Source of the DNA: Vreelandella alkaliphila
GTDB taxonomy: Bacteria; Pseudomonadota; Gammaproteobacteria; Pseudomonadales; Halomonadaceae
Assembly (NCBI RefSeq): GCF_016107625.1
Contig: NZ_JABASV010000003.1
Coordinates: 62,001 to 126,000, forward strand
Reading direction: 5' to 3'
DNA length: 64,000 nt
Position 1 is the stretch's first letter, and every line of letters begins with the position of its first letter. Below, piece after piece: positions 1-8,393 of the stretch. The notes under the pieces were generated by a model that saw only the letters and a list, made by a program, of their open reading frames with translations, was not told where the DNA came from and searched no databases. The position numbers and the translations under genes are program-made.

Positions 1-468
1 CTCACCCAAGCGGCGCTTGCCGATCATGTAGGCGAATGGGGTCGCACCTTTGTTAGCCTCGCGCTGCTGTTGTTTGCGTTCAGTACTATTTTGTACAACT
101 ACTACCTAGGCGAGAACAGCCTCAACTTCTTTAGCCGCGATAACCAGAATCTGTTTAACGCTTTCCGGGTCGCCATTGTGTTGCTGGTGTGCTGGGGCGC
201 GACCACAGATCTTGGCACTGTGTTCGGATTTGCCGATGTCACCATGGGCCTTCTGGCGGTGGTTAACCTCGTGGCACTGATTCTGTTGTTCAAGTGCGGC
301 CTACGCATTCTTAACGATTACGATAGCCAGCGTCGCCAGGGCATCAAGCAGCCAATTTTCGATGCCAATCAACACCCAGATCTTGAGCTAGATCCGAAAG
401 CCTGGGAGCTAGAGCCTGAAGAGGCCGAAGCGTTAAAGCAGCGTCTAGAAAGCGCGCCTGCTAAGTAA
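1..468 (+). CDS. Sodium:alanine/glycine symporter, AgcS family (C-terminal part)
   Basis: The frame is open from the first base, so the N-terminus lies outside the window. The visible 155 residues hold the end of a membrane transporter. They begin with a segment containing SLALLLFAFSTILYNYYLGE, which resembles the conserved late helix of AgcS/DagA sodium:alanine symporters. Two further hydrophobic helices follow (about residues 55-75 and 80-100), and then a charged cytoplasmic tail ending in a Glu-rich stretch. The family imports alanine or glycine with sodium at the inner membrane, which suits a halophile. The next gene, an asparaginase, follows after 39 bp with its own strong ribosome-binding site. 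The family call rests on the C-terminal third only, so the exact substrate is unknown. Confidence 0.85.
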   Translation, partial: LTQAALADHVGEWGRTFVSLALLLFAFSTILYNYYLGENSLNFFSRDNQNLFNAFRVAIVLLVCWGATTDLGTVFGFADVTMGLLAVVNLVALILLFKCGLRILNDYDSQRRQGIKQPIFDANQHPDLELDPKAWELEPEEAEALKQRLESAPAK

Positions 469-507
469 GCCCCCGTATGCACTAACGCTATTAGATAAGG
501 AGGGACT

Positions 508-1518
508 ATGCCCCGCGTACTCATGCTCTACACCGGCGGTACCATTGGTATGCAGCCATCGCCACATGGGTATGTGCCTTGCGCGGGGCTGGCCGAGCGC
601 TTAACCGCGCACTTAGCGATGGGCGATGCCGACAGGCTACCATCGTTTGATGTGCTGGAAATGCAGCCTCTCATTGATAGTGCCGAGCTAATGCCCGACG
701 CCTGGAACCGTTTAGTGGCACAGTTAGAAAGCCACTGGCAAACATACGATGGGTTTGTGGTGCTACACGGTACCGATACCATGGCGTATAGCGCCGCTGC
801 GTTGTCGTTTATGCTCGGCGCGCTCAACAAGCCGGTGATCTTCACTGGCGCTCAAATTCCTTTGGGGGAGCCCCGTAGCGATGCACTGAATAATCTCGTC
901 AGTGCACTGCAACTGGTGGCTAACTCCGCAACACCTTGTGAAGTGAGTCTGGTCTTTCACGATCGACTTTTGCGCGGTAATCGCGCGCGCAAGGTGCGCA
1001 CCCAGGGGTTAGATGCCTTCGACTCTCCCAATTTTCCTTGGCTTGCCGAGCTTGGCATCGCCATATCTTACCCTCAGCCCTCTGCGTTGCTGAGCGGACG
1101 GCCTGACTTTTCTCCCATTGAGGTAGATGATGAGGCGGTTGCGATATTGCCACTCTATCCTGGTATGTCGCTACGTCGCGCCAAGGCGTTGCTGGCCGAT
1201 GAACGCTTAAAAGGTTTGATTCTGCATAGCTACGGCGTGGGCAACCCGCCTAGTTTTGAAGGCGAGCTGTTAACGGCGTTAACGGCTGCAAATGAACGAG
1301 GGGCCGCACTGCTTAACGTGACTCAGTGCGCCCAAGGGGAAGTCGTACAGGGAGCCTACGCTACCGGCGCGGCGCTGAACCAAGCCGGTGTGATTGCAGG
1401 AGGTGATATCACCCTAGAGGCCGCCGTTGCAAAGCTCACGGTGCTGCTAGGTCGTGGAATGAGCGGCCCTGCACTGCGCAGGGCACTTAGCGGCTCACTA
1501 CGGGGCGAGTGCAGCTAA
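508..1518 (+). CDS. ansA: Type I L-asparaginase
   Basis: This 336-residue cytoplasmic enzyme hydrolyses L-asparagine to aspartate and ammonia. Both threonine signatures of the asparaginase/glutaminase family are visible. The first is YTGGTIGM near residue 8, holding the nucleophilic Thr. The second is VLHGTDTMAYSA near residue 86, holding the Thr-Asp-Lys-type second site. There is no signal peptide and the length matches the E. coli AnsA (type I) group rather than the secreted type II enzyme. The start is supported by the ribosome-binding site AAGGAGGG at 497-504. The gene converges with the DUF3422 gene, with an 11-bp gap between stop codons and no obvious terminator. Aspartate is also the end product of the nearby ectoine-degradation locus, but the two are not one operon. 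Confidence 0.93.
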   Translation: MPRVLMLYTGGTIGMQPSPHGYVPCAGLAERLTAHLAMGDADRLPSFDVLEMQPLIDSAELMPDAWNRLVAQLESHWQTYDGFVVLHGTDTMAYSAAALSFMLGALNKPVIFTGAQIPLGEPRSDALNNLVSALQLVANSATPCEVSLVFHDRLLRGNRARKVRTQGLDAFDSPNFPWLAELGIAISYPQPSALLSGRPDFSPIEVDDEAVAILPLYPGMSLRRAKALLADERLKGLILHSYGVGNPPSFEGELLTALTAANERGAALLNVTQCAQGEVVQGAYATGAALNQAGVIAGGDITLEAAVAKLTVLLGRGMSGPALRRALSGSLRGECS

Positions 1519-1529
1519 CGACTTGCCTA

Positions 1530-2762
1530 CTAGTGCTTTTTAACCTTCCAAATTCGCCACGTTAAGATGGCTATAATAAGCGCACTCAGTGGCGCTATAA
1601 CGGAGGCAGCAACGTTGGGTTCGATATCGACACCGAGTGCTCTTAAGCTTTCCAGCCCTAATTTCATTAAGCTAAAAATGTAGTAGCTGATGACGATGAT
1701 CGAGAGGCCTTCAACGGCCTTTTGGATTTTTAGCTGGCTGCTCGCACGGGCATCTAAACTCTGCAAAATTTTGTAGTTTTGTCTCTCGATTTCGACCTGG
1801 GTGCGGGTACGCAACAAGTCGTTTAAGCGTGTAGCGCTGGTGGCCAGCGTTTCTACGCGGCGATTCATGGCATCGCAGTAACGCACGGCAGGCTCAAAAC
1901 GCCGCAAAATAAACATGCCAAGCCGAGGATAATTACCGATACGCTCCTCGCGTAGCTCATTGATGCGTGCCAACACGATGTTGGCATAGGCATCGGTCGC
2001 GCTAAAGCGTTGACGTGTTTGTACTCCGCAGCGTTCGAGTTTTGCCGAGAGCAGTGTCAAGGCGTTGAGCAACGGTTCGGCTGGTGAGGTGTGCTGTTCG
2101 GCGTGTTGATGAGAGAGCGCAGACAGCTCCGTTTCATAGTGTTGTAGCTCACGGCTGAGTGCTTTGGCTTCCGGTAGCGCCAGCATTGCCATTATGCGGT
2201 AAGTCTCAATATCAAATAAGCGTCTTGCCATCCTGCCTAGTCGATAGCTATCCAGATTATCGTTAACCATTAGCAATCGGTTTCTTTGTTGATCATCCAG
2301 GTTGAAGTCGCTCCAAACCGTGGCATCTCCGCCGCCTACCTGTGAACCCGCTGGCTGATCTAATCCATAGGCCTCCACGCTACCTGCCCATCGATTAGCC
2401 GTTTCCACGCGCAATACGCTGGCGCTGATTATTTTATCGGCAACATCCGCGAGCAAACGGGCTAAAAAAGTAGGTGGTGTTGGCCAAATGCGAGGGTTGC
2501 TGTTGTTGTCGTGCTTAATGGTCAGCGTAAAAAACTCGGTGTGCCGCTCCCACTTTACTAAGCAACCCTGGCAACTGACTATTTGCTGAACCTGATCGGG
2601 CGTGACAGCGACCTCTGTCAGCTCTGCTAGGCGATTAAGCAACGTCGTAACGTCATCGCCTTCAAGCGTAAAAGCGTAGTGATGAAGACAAGCAGGCCCT
2701 TCAAAATAGATGGGAGGCCGCGCGTGAAGCTCGTTATGTAATGCCGTGTGTTGAGCATGCAT
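1530..2762 (-). CDS. DUF3422 family membrane-anchored protein
   Basis: The 410-residue product opens with HNELHARPP (residues 9-17), the hallmark of DUF3422. A mostly soluble body rich in helix follows, and two hydrophobic segments lie at the C-terminus (about residues 350-370 and 380-400) separated by a short loop. The protein is probably anchored in the inner membrane by its tail, with the body in the cytoplasm. DUF3422 has no established biochemical role, so none is assigned. Length is normal for the family. Upstream lies a 12-bp tandem repeat array (2781-2852), within what would be the 5' untranslated region or promoter. No Shine-Dalgarno sequence is obvious before the ATG. Confidence 0.85.
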   Translation of the reverse strand: MHAQHTALHNELHARPPIYFEGPACLHHYAFTLEGDDVTTLLNRLAELTEVAVTPDQVQQIVSCQGCLVKWERHTEFFTLTIKHDNNSNPRIWPTPPTFLARLLADVADKIISASVLRVETANRWAGSVEAYGLDQPAGSQVGGGDATVWSDFNLDDQQRNRLLMVNDNLDSYRLGRMARRLFDIETYRIMAMLALPEAKALSRELQHYETELSALSHQHAEQHTSPAEPLLNALTLLSAKLERCGVQTRQRFSATDAYANIVLARINELREERIGNYPRLGMFILRRFEPAVRYCDAMNRRVETLATSATRLNDLLRTRTQVEIERQNYKILQSLDARASSQLKIQKAVEGLSIIVISYYIFSLMKLGLESLRALGVDIEPNVAASVIAPLSALIIAILTWRIWKVKKH

Positions 2763-2780
2763 GAAACAAATTACCTGATC

Positions 2781-2852
2781 TATTGTTGTTACGAGTGTTG
2801 TAAAGAGAGTTGTAAAGAGTGTCGTTAAGAGCGTTGTGACGAATGTTGTTAT
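2781..2852. repeat. 12-bp imperfect tandem repeat, about six units
   Basis: Units of 12 bp follow each other without gaps: 2781-2792 (partial match), then GAGTGTTGTAAA (2793), GAGAGTTGTAAA (2805), GAGTGTCGTTAA (2817), GAGCGTTGTGAC (2829) and GAATGTTGTTAT (2841). A degenerate remnant begins at 2853. The array fills most of the 130-bp gap between the SpmA/B-like gene and the DUF3422 gene, directly upstream of the latter. It is not in a recognised coding frame. Confidence 0.8.
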
Positions 2853-2892
2853 GAATAACCAGTTTGTTGGCTAACCTAGTTGCCAAGCGGCG

Positions 2893-4122
2893 TTAGCCAA
2901 AGAACCAATAGCAGACAGTGATGGCAGTAATAATGCCCGCAGCGTCAGCGATGAGCGCGCAGCCCAGGCCATGGCGAATACGGGTAACGCCGACCGCGCC
3001 AAAATAGACCGCTAGCACGTAGAAGGTCGTCTCGGTGCTGCCTTGCAGGGTGGCGGCCAGCAGGCCAGGAAAGCTATCGACGCCAAAGTTGTTCATTGTC
3101 TCAATCATCATGGCTCGCGAGCCGCTACCAGAAAGCGGTTTTACAAAGGCGGTAGGCAGCGCATCTACAAAGCGAGTGTCCCAGCCAATCCCTTCCACTA
3201 ACCAGCGAATGCCACTGAGCCCTGCGTCCAGAACGCCGCTGGCACGCAGTACGCCAACCGCCACCAGCATGGCAATAAGATACGGCAGCAGGGTGACGGT
3301 AAAACTGACACCTTCTTTTGCCCCTTCAATAAAGGCGTCATACACCCTGACACCACGCAGTGCGCCGACCACTAAAAACATCATGACAATAGTGAATAAC
3401 GTTAGGTTACCCACCAGTGTTGAAGCAGCCGCCAATGCCTGGGCCGACATGCCCGCCAGCGTGGTGATTAATAGCCCTAAGGCAAGCGCTGCAGCGACCA
3501 AATAGGCCAGCACCACGGGTTGCCAGAGCTTTAAGCGCTGTACGAGTGCAACCGCGAGTAGCCCTGCCAGGCTGGAGGCGCTGGTAGCCAACAAAATCGG
3601 AAGAAAAACCAGGGTGGGCTCTGCCGCGCCTTGCTGAGCACGATAAATGAAGATCGTGACAGGTAGCAGCGTCAGTGATGATGTGTTGAGCACTAAAAAC
3701 AGAATTTGTGCGTTGCTGGCGGTATCGCGGCTCGGGTTGAGACTTTGCAGCGATTGCATGGCTTTAATGCCAATCGGTGTGGCGGCGTTATCTAAGCCTA
3801 GAATGTTAGCCGCAAAGTTCATGCTAATTAGCCCCATGGCAGGGTGGCCCCGGGGCACTTCTGGCATTAGGCGGGAAAACAGTGGGTCAAGCACGCGGCC
3901 TAGTAAGCGAATCATGCCTGCCTTTTCGGCAATTGAAAGAAAGCCTAACCAAAGCGTCATCGTGCCTAGCAGCACTAAAATAATATCCACGCTGACGCTT
4001 GCCATATCGAACAGCGATTGCACTAAGCGAGCAAAAACCTCGCTATCACCACCGACTAACCACTGCCATAAAGACGCTGCAAACGCAGCAATGAAAAAGC
4101 TTAACCAAATTCCGTTTAGCAT
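2893..4122 (-). CDS. Nucleoside-recognition (Gate) domain membrane protein, fused SpmA/SpmB type
   Basis: The 409-residue integral membrane protein has about ten hydrophobic helices. Two nucleoside-recognition/Gate domains can be seen. The first contains LWLGFLSIAEKAGM and a stretch around MNFAANILGLDNAATPIG (residues about 57-120). The second is around FVDALPTAFVKPLSGSGSRA (residues about 317-336). This arrangement equals SpmA and SpmB of spore formers joined in one chain, a form common in non-sporulating proteobacteria. Its transported molecule is not known, and the spore-maturation name should not be read as a function here. The gene is monocistronic by spacing: 130 bp to the preceding LysO gene end and 130 bp to DUF3422. 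Confidence 0.87.
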   Translation of the reverse strand: MLNGIWLSFFIAAFAASLWQWLVGGDSEVFARLVQSLFDMASVSVDIILVLLGTMTLWLGFLSIAEKAGMIRLLGRVLDPLFSRLMPEVPRGHPAMGLISMNFAANILGLDNAATPIGIKAMQSLQSLNPSRDTASNAQILFLVLNTSSLTLLPVTIFIYRAQQGAAEPTLVFLPILLATSASSLAGLLAVALVQRLKLWQPVVLAYLVAAALALGLLITTLAGMSAQALAAASTLVGNLTLFTIVMMFLVVGALRGVRVYDAFIEGAKEGVSFTVTLLPYLIAMLVAVGVLRASGVLDAGLSGIRWLVEGIGWDTRFVDALPTAFVKPLSGSGSRAMMIETMNNFGVDSFPGLLAATLQGSTETTFYVLAVYFGAVGVTRIRHGLGCALIADAAGIITAITVCYWFFG

Positions 4123-4252
4123 GGTAGGCAGTCATCCTGGGCAGTGAAGCAGTTGTGTTTTAACTGCGCGTACACTCCTAACTAAGCGTGCGCAAAAGGG
4201 TACGTAGTTACAAATAACGCTGCTTATCCTACCCAATGATTGCCTGCAATCG

Positions 4253-5185
4253 CTAACCCGACAGCGAAAGAAAAAACAGAATCAGTGGTGGAGAGAGTAG
4301 TGACAGGATAAATCCGCTGACCACTGCAATCGGGACACAGGCCACACCGCCGTGCTGCTGGATCACCGGCAAGGTAAAGTCCATCGACGTCGCGCCGCCA
4401 TAGCCAATGGCTAGCGCGGTGTGGCGGTGGATAACGAGCGGAATCAGAATAAATGCCAGCAGTTCGCGCGTTAGGTCGTTGAAAAACGCCACGCCACCCA
4501 TTAACGGACCAAGTTGGTCGCCAATCAAAATAGCCGAAAGCGAATACCAGCCAAAGCCAGATGCCATGGCTAAGCCTTCATTCCAGCTAAGTGAGAGTAG
4601 CGGGGCGGCTAACAAGCCAGCCAACAGTGAGCTCAGTGCAAGGGTGACCGCGATGGCAAGCCCTAGGCGATTGAGCAAAATTTGTTTAAGTGGCATGCCA
4701 GAATTGCGTAGCTGGCAGCCAATTAGCATCAATAGTGCGTATAGCACCCATTCCGCCAGCCAGTCGGCGGTGGTAAACAGCGCTTCCCCAATAAGCGGGC
4801 CGAGCAGTAGCCCAACCGCTACACCACCTGCCACCACGCCTACCAACATTAGCGAGCCCTGCATGGCGGCGAGTTTGCTGGTAGGGGCATTTTCCACCAC
4901 CGGTGAACCACCGGCCTTCAAAGCCACTCGGCGTGATAGCCACCATAGGGCGCCTAAGTTGAGCACCGTGGTAATGCTAAACAGCAGTAGCGCGTTACCG
5001 CCTAATCTTGAAAGTTGGCTGCCCAAGTTTTCAAGACCCGCAAGGCTGACCCCCATAAATAATAGAATCAAATAAACCGAGCCATTAACGGCTCGGTTGA
5101 TGAGGTTCAGTAAGCGGGTAGAACGAACGCGCACTAAGTAGCCTAACAAGAGAGGCAATAAGACAATCAGTAATCCAGAAAGCAT
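4253..5185 (-). CDS. lysO: LysO-type lysine exporter
   Basis: The 310-residue protein consists almost entirely of hydrophobic helices (about eight) and matches the LysO/YbjE (formerly DUF340) family, which exports L-lysine and toxic analogues in E. coli. Recognisable family features are FGWYSLSAILI near residue 210, ELLAFILIPL near residue 239, and the C-terminal GGATSMDFTLPVIQ segment with a conserved acidic residue in the membrane. The start ATG lies immediately after the stop codon of the DUF3108 gene, with no intervening base, so the two are almost certainly co-transcribed and translationally coupled. The substrate is inferred from family membership. Confidence 0.85.
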   Translation of the reverse strand: MLSGLLIVLLPLLLGYLVRVRSTRLLNLINRAVNGSVYLILLFMGVSLAGLENLGSQLSRLGGNALLLFSITTVLNLGALWWLSRRVALKAGGSPVVENAPTSKLAAMQGSLMLVGVVAGGVAVGLLLGPLIGEALFTTADWLAEWVLYALLMLIGCQLRNSGMPLKQILLNRLGLAIAVTLALSSLLAGLLAAPLLSLSWNEGLAMASGFGWYSLSAILIGDQLGPLMGGVAFFNDLTRELLAFILIPLVIHRHTALAIGYGGATSMDFTLPVIQQHGGVACVPIAVVSGFILSLLSPPLILFFLSLSG

Positions 5186-5920
5186 TTAAGGTGCGTTACC
5201 CCCAGCGGGGTTGAATTGAGTCATGGTGAGATACGTCTGACGACGCCCCTCTTTTCGATATTCTGCCGAGAGGATCAGTCCTGGCCAATCTGGGTGAAAA
5301 TTAATGTGTAGATATCGGTCGGGCTTTTCTTTATCAATCAGCGTGACGCGCGTGGCTTCGAACTCACCGGCGGGAATGGTAATGGTGTTGGGCTCGTTGA
5401 TATTCTGTTGATCGACATAGTACTGAAAGTGTTCGTCGCGTCCGCGGTGATCAACAAACTCGATATCACAGGGGGTGCTTACCATGCAGTCTTCATGACC
5501 CGCTCGTCGGGAAAGGTCAAATAGAGCGGCCTGGCGATCAAGCGAGCTAATATCACTTTCGTTGAGTTGGTAACTGTCGCCTATACCCAGTAGTGAATAA
5601 CTGCTGTTATAGAGCAAAGAGCGAGTCGAGGTATCGTCTATCGAAAAGCGACTACGCTCCTCACCTCGGGCAATCGCGACTGCAAAATTCATATCACTTA
5701 ACCAGTGAAGCCCTTCATTACTGAGCGTATGGGTAATAGTTGCGCCGGGCCAGCCGCGTATTTCTAAACGATATTGAGCCTGGAAGGGGTGTGGGGCCTG
5801 CAGAGTTTGCTCATCTTGTGGAGTATCTGCTGTTGCTAAGCCGCACAGGGAAAACAGGCAAGCGCCCAATATTGCGCTCGCAGACTTAGGGTGTCTGATG
5901 CCTCTTGTAACATAACGCAA
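5186..5920 (-). CDS. DUF3108 family exported protein
   Basis: This 244-residue protein begins with a basic N-terminus and a hydrophobic segment ending near Ala-Thr-Ala-Asp (about residue 32), read as a Sec signal peptide, so a periplasmic location is likely. The rest is predominantly beta-strand, with alternating polar and hydrophobic residues, and fits DUF3108. A region around residues 175-195 (TITIPAGEFEATRV) is characteristic of that family. There are two Cys residues in the mature part (MVSTPCDIEF and HEDCM), which could form a disulphide. The function of DUF3108 is not established. It is the first gene of a two-gene unit with the LysO exporter. Confidence 0.72.
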   Translation of the reverse strand: MRYVTRGIRHPKSASAILGACLFSLCGLATADTPQDEQTLQAPHPFQAQYRLEIRGWPGATITHTLSNEGLHWLSDMNFAVAIARGEERSRFSIDDTSTRSLLYNSSYSLLGIGDSYQLNESDISSLDRQAALFDLSRRAGHEDCMVSTPCDIEFVDHRGRDEHFQYYVDQQNINEPNTITIPAGEFEATRVTLIDKEKPDRYLHINFHPDWPGLILSAEYRKEGRRQTYLTMTQFNPAGGNAP

Positions 5921-6008
5921 AGGCCCTTCCTCCTTCTCGAGTGTTTTCCTAAGAGCCTTTAGCTAGCGCTTGGTTCCCCGTGCAGTATAGCGTGCGTATG
6001 GCTAAGCG

Positions 6009-6944
6009 TCAGTAGCCTGCTTCTGGGCTAATCGTTGCTAACGATTCACCCGCTTCAAATGCCTCAATATACGCAATGACTTGATCAATGGCGTCATTAA
6101 GTGGTGTAGGCGCTGCCATGTGAGGCGTTACTAACACGCTTGGGTGCTGCCAAAGGGGGTGGTTGGTTGGAAGAGGCTCTTCACAGAAAACGTCTAGCAG
6201 GGCACCACGCAGATGTCCTGGCTTATTCGTTTCACCGAGCGCATCTAGCAACGCCTGTTCATCGATTAGGCTGCCGCGACCGGGGTTAATAACACTGGCA
6301 CCTTCGGGTAATTTCGCTAGCCGTTCGGCGTTAAGAATGCCTTCAGTGGCGGCGGTGTCTGGCAAAATAGTGACTAAGCTCTGCACTTGGCCAAGCAGTT
6401 CATCAAGCCCTTTATCGCCATGCAGGCAGCGTACGCCGCTAATTTCTTTAGGTGAGCGGCTCCAGCCAAGTACGGGGAATCCTGCTTGCGACAAGTGAGT
6501 GGCTACATAACTGCCGATTGCGCCAAGGCCTAATACGCCAACTGGCCACTGTGTTTTTTCAGGCACGGCTTGGGGTTTCCAAGTAGCGCTCTGCTGTTGA
6601 GTGGCGTAGCGATCCATGCTGCGGTAGAAGTGCAGTACGCCATATAGCACGTAATCTGCCATGAGTTCGCCCATGCCAGCATCACGTAATTTCACGATAG
6701 GAACATCGCTTGGAAGGCCGGGTGTTTTCAGTAAGTAATCAACACCCGCACCCAGATTAATAATGCCTTTGAGCTGGCTTTGCTCCTGCAGTAAATGCTC
6801 TGGGGCTTTCCAAACGGCAAGGTAGTCGGCGTTTTTTCGTTCATCTTCAGGTGCGTCACTTGTCAATACAGTGGCCTGGGGTAACGCTTTTTCAAGTGCG
6901 GCTTGCCATTGGGCTGAATCATCAATATGGATGACTACTTTCAT
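6009..6944 (-). CDS. ghrA: Glyoxylate/hydroxypyruvate reductase A
   Basis: The 311-residue cytoplasmic protein is a D-2-hydroxyacid dehydrogenase of the GhrA group, which reduces glyoxylate to glycolate and hydroxypyruvate to glycerate with NADPH. The nucleotide-binding motif GVLGLGAIGSYVA lies at about residues 136-148. The family's catalytic Arg, Glu and His are in NPGRGSLID (Arg near 223), DVFCEEPLP (Glu near 252) and TPHMAAPT (His near 275). The gene is divergent from doeA across a 222-bp region. A link to ectoine breakdown is possible only by position. The assignment to GhrA rather than another 2-hydroxyacid dehydrogenase rests on the N-terminal AVWKAPEHLL-type region and overall length. 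Confidence 0.88.
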   Translation of the reverse strand: MKVVIHIDDSAQWQAALEKALPQATVLTSDAPEDERKNADYLAVWKAPEHLLQEQSQLKGIINLGAGVDYLLKTPGLPSDVPIVKLRDAGMGELMADYVLYGVLHFYRSMDRYATQQQSATWKPQAVPEKTQWPVGVLGLGAIGSYVATHLSQAGFPVLGWSRSPKEISGVRCLHGDKGLDELLGQVQSLVTILPDTAATEGILNAERLAKLPEGASVINPGRGSLIDEQALLDALGETNKPGHLRGALLDVFCEEPLPTNHPLWQHPSVLVTPHMAAPTPLNDAIDQVIAYIEAFEAGESLATISPEAGY

Positions 6945-7014
6945 TTTTCCTCCTGACTACATGTTAACTATGGTTACGCTATCACGGCTTGCCACAATTT
7001 TTGTCATAAAGGCT

Positions 7015-7045
7015 TTGACCGGCAACCAAGGGTCGGTGCTAGTAT
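7015..7045 (+). promoter_or_regulatory. Possible sigma-70 promoter of the doe operon
   Basis: A TTGACC hexamer at 7015-7020 is followed after 19 bp by an extended -10 element, TGC-TAGTAT, with TAGTAT at 7040-7045. The spacing is slightly long, but the extended -10 compensates. It lies about 120 bp upstream of doeA. An imperfect inverted repeat (GGCCAGG at 7083-7089 and CCTGTGGCC at 7095-7103) lies between this promoter and the gene. Confidence 0.35.
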
Positions 7046-7166
7046 CGCCCTAAGACGACATTGGCAGGCCTACTGCGGGGGTGGCCAGGTCGATCCTGTG
7101 GCCCAGCGTACCTAACTTACAATAGATGGCGCTGGTTCTTAGTGATCTTTGATGGCGAGTTGCCCG

Positions 7167-8366
7167 ATGACTGAGGTTTCCCTGCCTTTCACGCGTGAAG
7201 AGTATGCTAATCGCTTGTGGAAGGTGCGTGCAGAAATGGCTGGCCGTGGCATTGACGTGCTGATTGTCAGTGACCCCTCCAACATGGCGTGGTTGACCGG
7301 CTACGACGGTTGGTCATTTTATGTTCATCAATGTGTATTGGTGGGCCTTGAAGGCGAACCTGTATGGTTTGGCCGCCGTATGGATGCCAACGGCGCGCTG
7401 CGCACCTGCTGGATAGACCCCGATAATATTACCTACTATCCGGATTACTATGTTCAAAATCCGGATATGCATCCAATGGAGTATCTTGCCCAATCGATCA
7501 TGCCCGACCGCGGTTGGCATACCGGTGTGGTGGGTATGGAGATGGATAACTACTACTTCTCTGCTAAAGCCTATCAAAGCCTTTTACGTGAGCTTCCCCA
7601 TGCGCGTTTCATGGATGCCAACGCACTTGTCAATTGGTGCCGGGCGATTAAGTCGCCGCAAGAAATAGCTTATATGCGTGTGGCAGCAAAAATTGTTGAA
7701 GGTATGCACACGCGTATTTTGGAAGTTATTGAACCCGGGCTGCCAAAAAGTAAGCTGGTGTCGGAAATTTACCGCGTCGGCATCGAGGGATTTGTCGACG
7801 AGAATGGCAAGGTGTTTGGCGGCGATTATCCTGCCATTGTACCGATGTTGCCAACCGGTAAAGACGCTGCTGCGCCGCACCTTACCTGGGACGACACGCC
7901 ATTTCGCAAAGGCGAAGGCACGTTCTTCGAAATTGCTGGTGTATTCAAGCGCTACCACGCGCCGATGTCGCGCACCGTATTTTTAGGTACGCCGCCAACA
8001 GACTTTATTCGTGCTGAATCTGCCTTGTTGGAAGGCATTGAGAGTGGCTTGGCCGTGGCTAAGCCGGGCAATCGTACGGCGGATATTGCCATGGCACTGG
8101 GTGCGGCGATGGATAAGTACGGTTTTGACCGTGGTGGCGCACGCTGTGGTTACCCGATTGGTATCTCGTACCCGCCGGATTGGGGCGAGCGCACGATGAG
8201 CTTACGCCCCTCAGACGAAACTATTCTTCAGCCCGGAATGACATTTCACTTCATGCCTGGCCTCTGGGTAGAAGACTGGGGGCTGGAAATTACCGAAAGC
8301 ATTCTGATTACTGAAAATGGCTGTGAAACCCTGGCCAATTTTCCGCGCCAGCTGTTTGTTAAGTAG
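7167..8366 (+). CDS. doeA: Ectoine hydrolase DoeA (EutD)
   Basis: DoeA opens the ring of ectoine to N-acetyl-2,4-diaminobutyrate, the first step of ectoine catabolism. The protein has a creatinase-like N-terminal domain (about residues 1-145, including DPSNMAWLTGYDGWSFYVHQ) and an M24 aminopeptidase/creatinase C-terminal domain (about 160-399). The start is taken at ATG 7167, giving 399 residues, the length I recall for this family. GGCGAG at 7154-7159 could act as a weak ribosome-binding site. TTG 7149 and ATG 7152 are in frame but have poorer context. doeB follows after 27 bp. The doeB and doeX neighbours fix the identity against other M24 peptidases. Confidence 0.95.
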   Translation: MTEVSLPFTREEYANRLWKVRAEMAGRGIDVLIVSDPSNMAWLTGYDGWSFYVHQCVLVGLEGEPVWFGRRMDANGALRTCWIDPDNITYYPDYYVQNPDMHPMEYLAQSIMPDRGWHTGVVGMEMDNYYFSAKAYQSLLRELPHARFMDANALVNWCRAIKSPQEIAYMRVAAKIVEGMHTRILEVIEPGLPKSKLVSEIYRVGIEGFVDENGKVFGGDYPAIVPMLPTGKDAAAPHLTWDDTPFRKGEGTFFEIAGVFKRYHAPMSRTVFLGTPPTDFIRAESALLEGIESGLAVAKPGNRTADIAMALGAAMDKYGFDRGGARCGYPIGISYPPDWGERTMSLRPSDETILQPGMTFHFMPGLWVEDWGLEITESILITENGCETLANFPRQLFVK

Positions 8367-8393
8367 CTGTCTATACAATACAAGGGACATACA

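Noticed and set aside
3035-3505. A 156-residue plus-strand reading frame opposite the SpmA/B-like gene.
   Set aside because: It is the shadow of the membrane protein gene, with no domain features and no ribosome-binding site.
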